From: Pseudomonadota bacterium
Lineage (GTDB): Bacteria; Myxococcota; Polyangia; Polyangiales; Polyangiaceae
Direction: 5' to 3'
NCBI GenBank assembly: GCA_023419055.1
Contig: JAEZYO010000517.1
Coordinates: 1-5,136 of the forward strand
Length of the DNA stretch: 5,136 nucleotides
In this document: positions 5,053 to 5,136 of the stretch, piece by piece
How positions within the stretch are numbered: position 1 is the first letter of the stretch
Layout: each line of letters begins with the position of its first letter
The notes under the pieces: model-generated
Told to the model about the DNA's origin: nothing
Database searches by the model: none
What the model saw: the letters and a program-made list of their open reading frames with translations, nothing else
Program-made: the position numbers and the translations under genes

Positions 5053-5136
5053 ATGCCTACGCGGAAAGCAGAAGCTACTTGGGAAGGCGGATTGAAGGGC
5101 GGAAAGGGTCACTTCAAGGGCCAGACGGGGCTCGGA
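5053..5136 (+). CDS. osmC: OsmC-family peroxiredoxin (5' part, runs off the window)
   Basis: Only the first 28 codons are present: MPTRKAEATWEGGLKGGKGH, then FKGQTGLG. The TWEGGLKGGKG stretch matches the N-terminal beta-strand of classical OsmC (E. coli AHWEGDIKRGKG). This family is a homodimeric thiol peroxidase that reduces organic hydroperoxides through two conserved cysteines, which lie beyond the right edge and cannot be checked. The start is firm: AAGGAG (5042-5047) sits 5 nt before the ATG. It lies 80 bp after the ACT gene on the same strand, and the inverted repeats in that gap suggest its own control. The related Ohr subfamily has a different N-terminus, so OsmC proper is favoured. 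Confidence 0.85.
   Translation, partial: MPTRKAEATWEGGLKGGKGHFKGQTGLG

Overview
The window looks like chromosomal DNA from a high-GC deltaproteobacterium-type organism, most likely a myxobacterium (Myxococcota, perhaps the Polyangiales/Sorangium side). Three observations support this: the strong G/C preference at third codon positions, two secreted lipoproteins with the spaced-cysteine pattern common in that phylum, and a type II secretion GspC of the myxobacterial style. This assignment rests on protein style and composition only. No marker gene is present.

Layout from left to right. (1) The last 38 codons of an unrecognised + strand gene end at 118. (2) Converging on it, 14 bp away, is a 689-residue - strand lipoprotein (133-2202). 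It has an Ala/Gly linker, a cysteine-rich segment, a fibronectin-like segment and seven FG-GAP/VCBS-type calcium-loop repeats, predicting a surface-anchored seven-bladed beta-propeller. (3) A 507-bp divergent intergenic region (2203-2709) separates it from (4) a small 104-residue Cys-rich lipoprotein on the + strand (2710-3024). (5) Converging on that is a - strand gspC (3103-4005), the inner-membrane clamp subunit of the type II secretion system, here with no other gsp gene beside it. (6) A 331-bp divergent intergenic region leads to (7) a + strand gene for a protein with two ACT-like domains (4337-4972). Its start and its C-terminus both look frame-disturbed. (8) The window ends in the first 28 codons of an OsmC-family peroxiredoxin gene (5053 onward), preceded by a strong ribosome binding site and inverted repeats.

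The genes do not form one pathway. The two Cys-rich lipoproteins and GspC all concern the cell envelope and secretion, and GspC belongs to the machinery that could export proteins of this kind. The ACT protein and OsmC suggest metabolite sensing and peroxide/organic hydroperoxide defence. No mobile element, CRISPR array, rRNA or tRNA was seen. I do not find convincing evidence of a new multi-gene system. The most useful leads are the probable frameshifts in the ACT gene, the stand-alone gspC with a lipobox-like motif in its membrane anchor, and the propeller lipoprotein.
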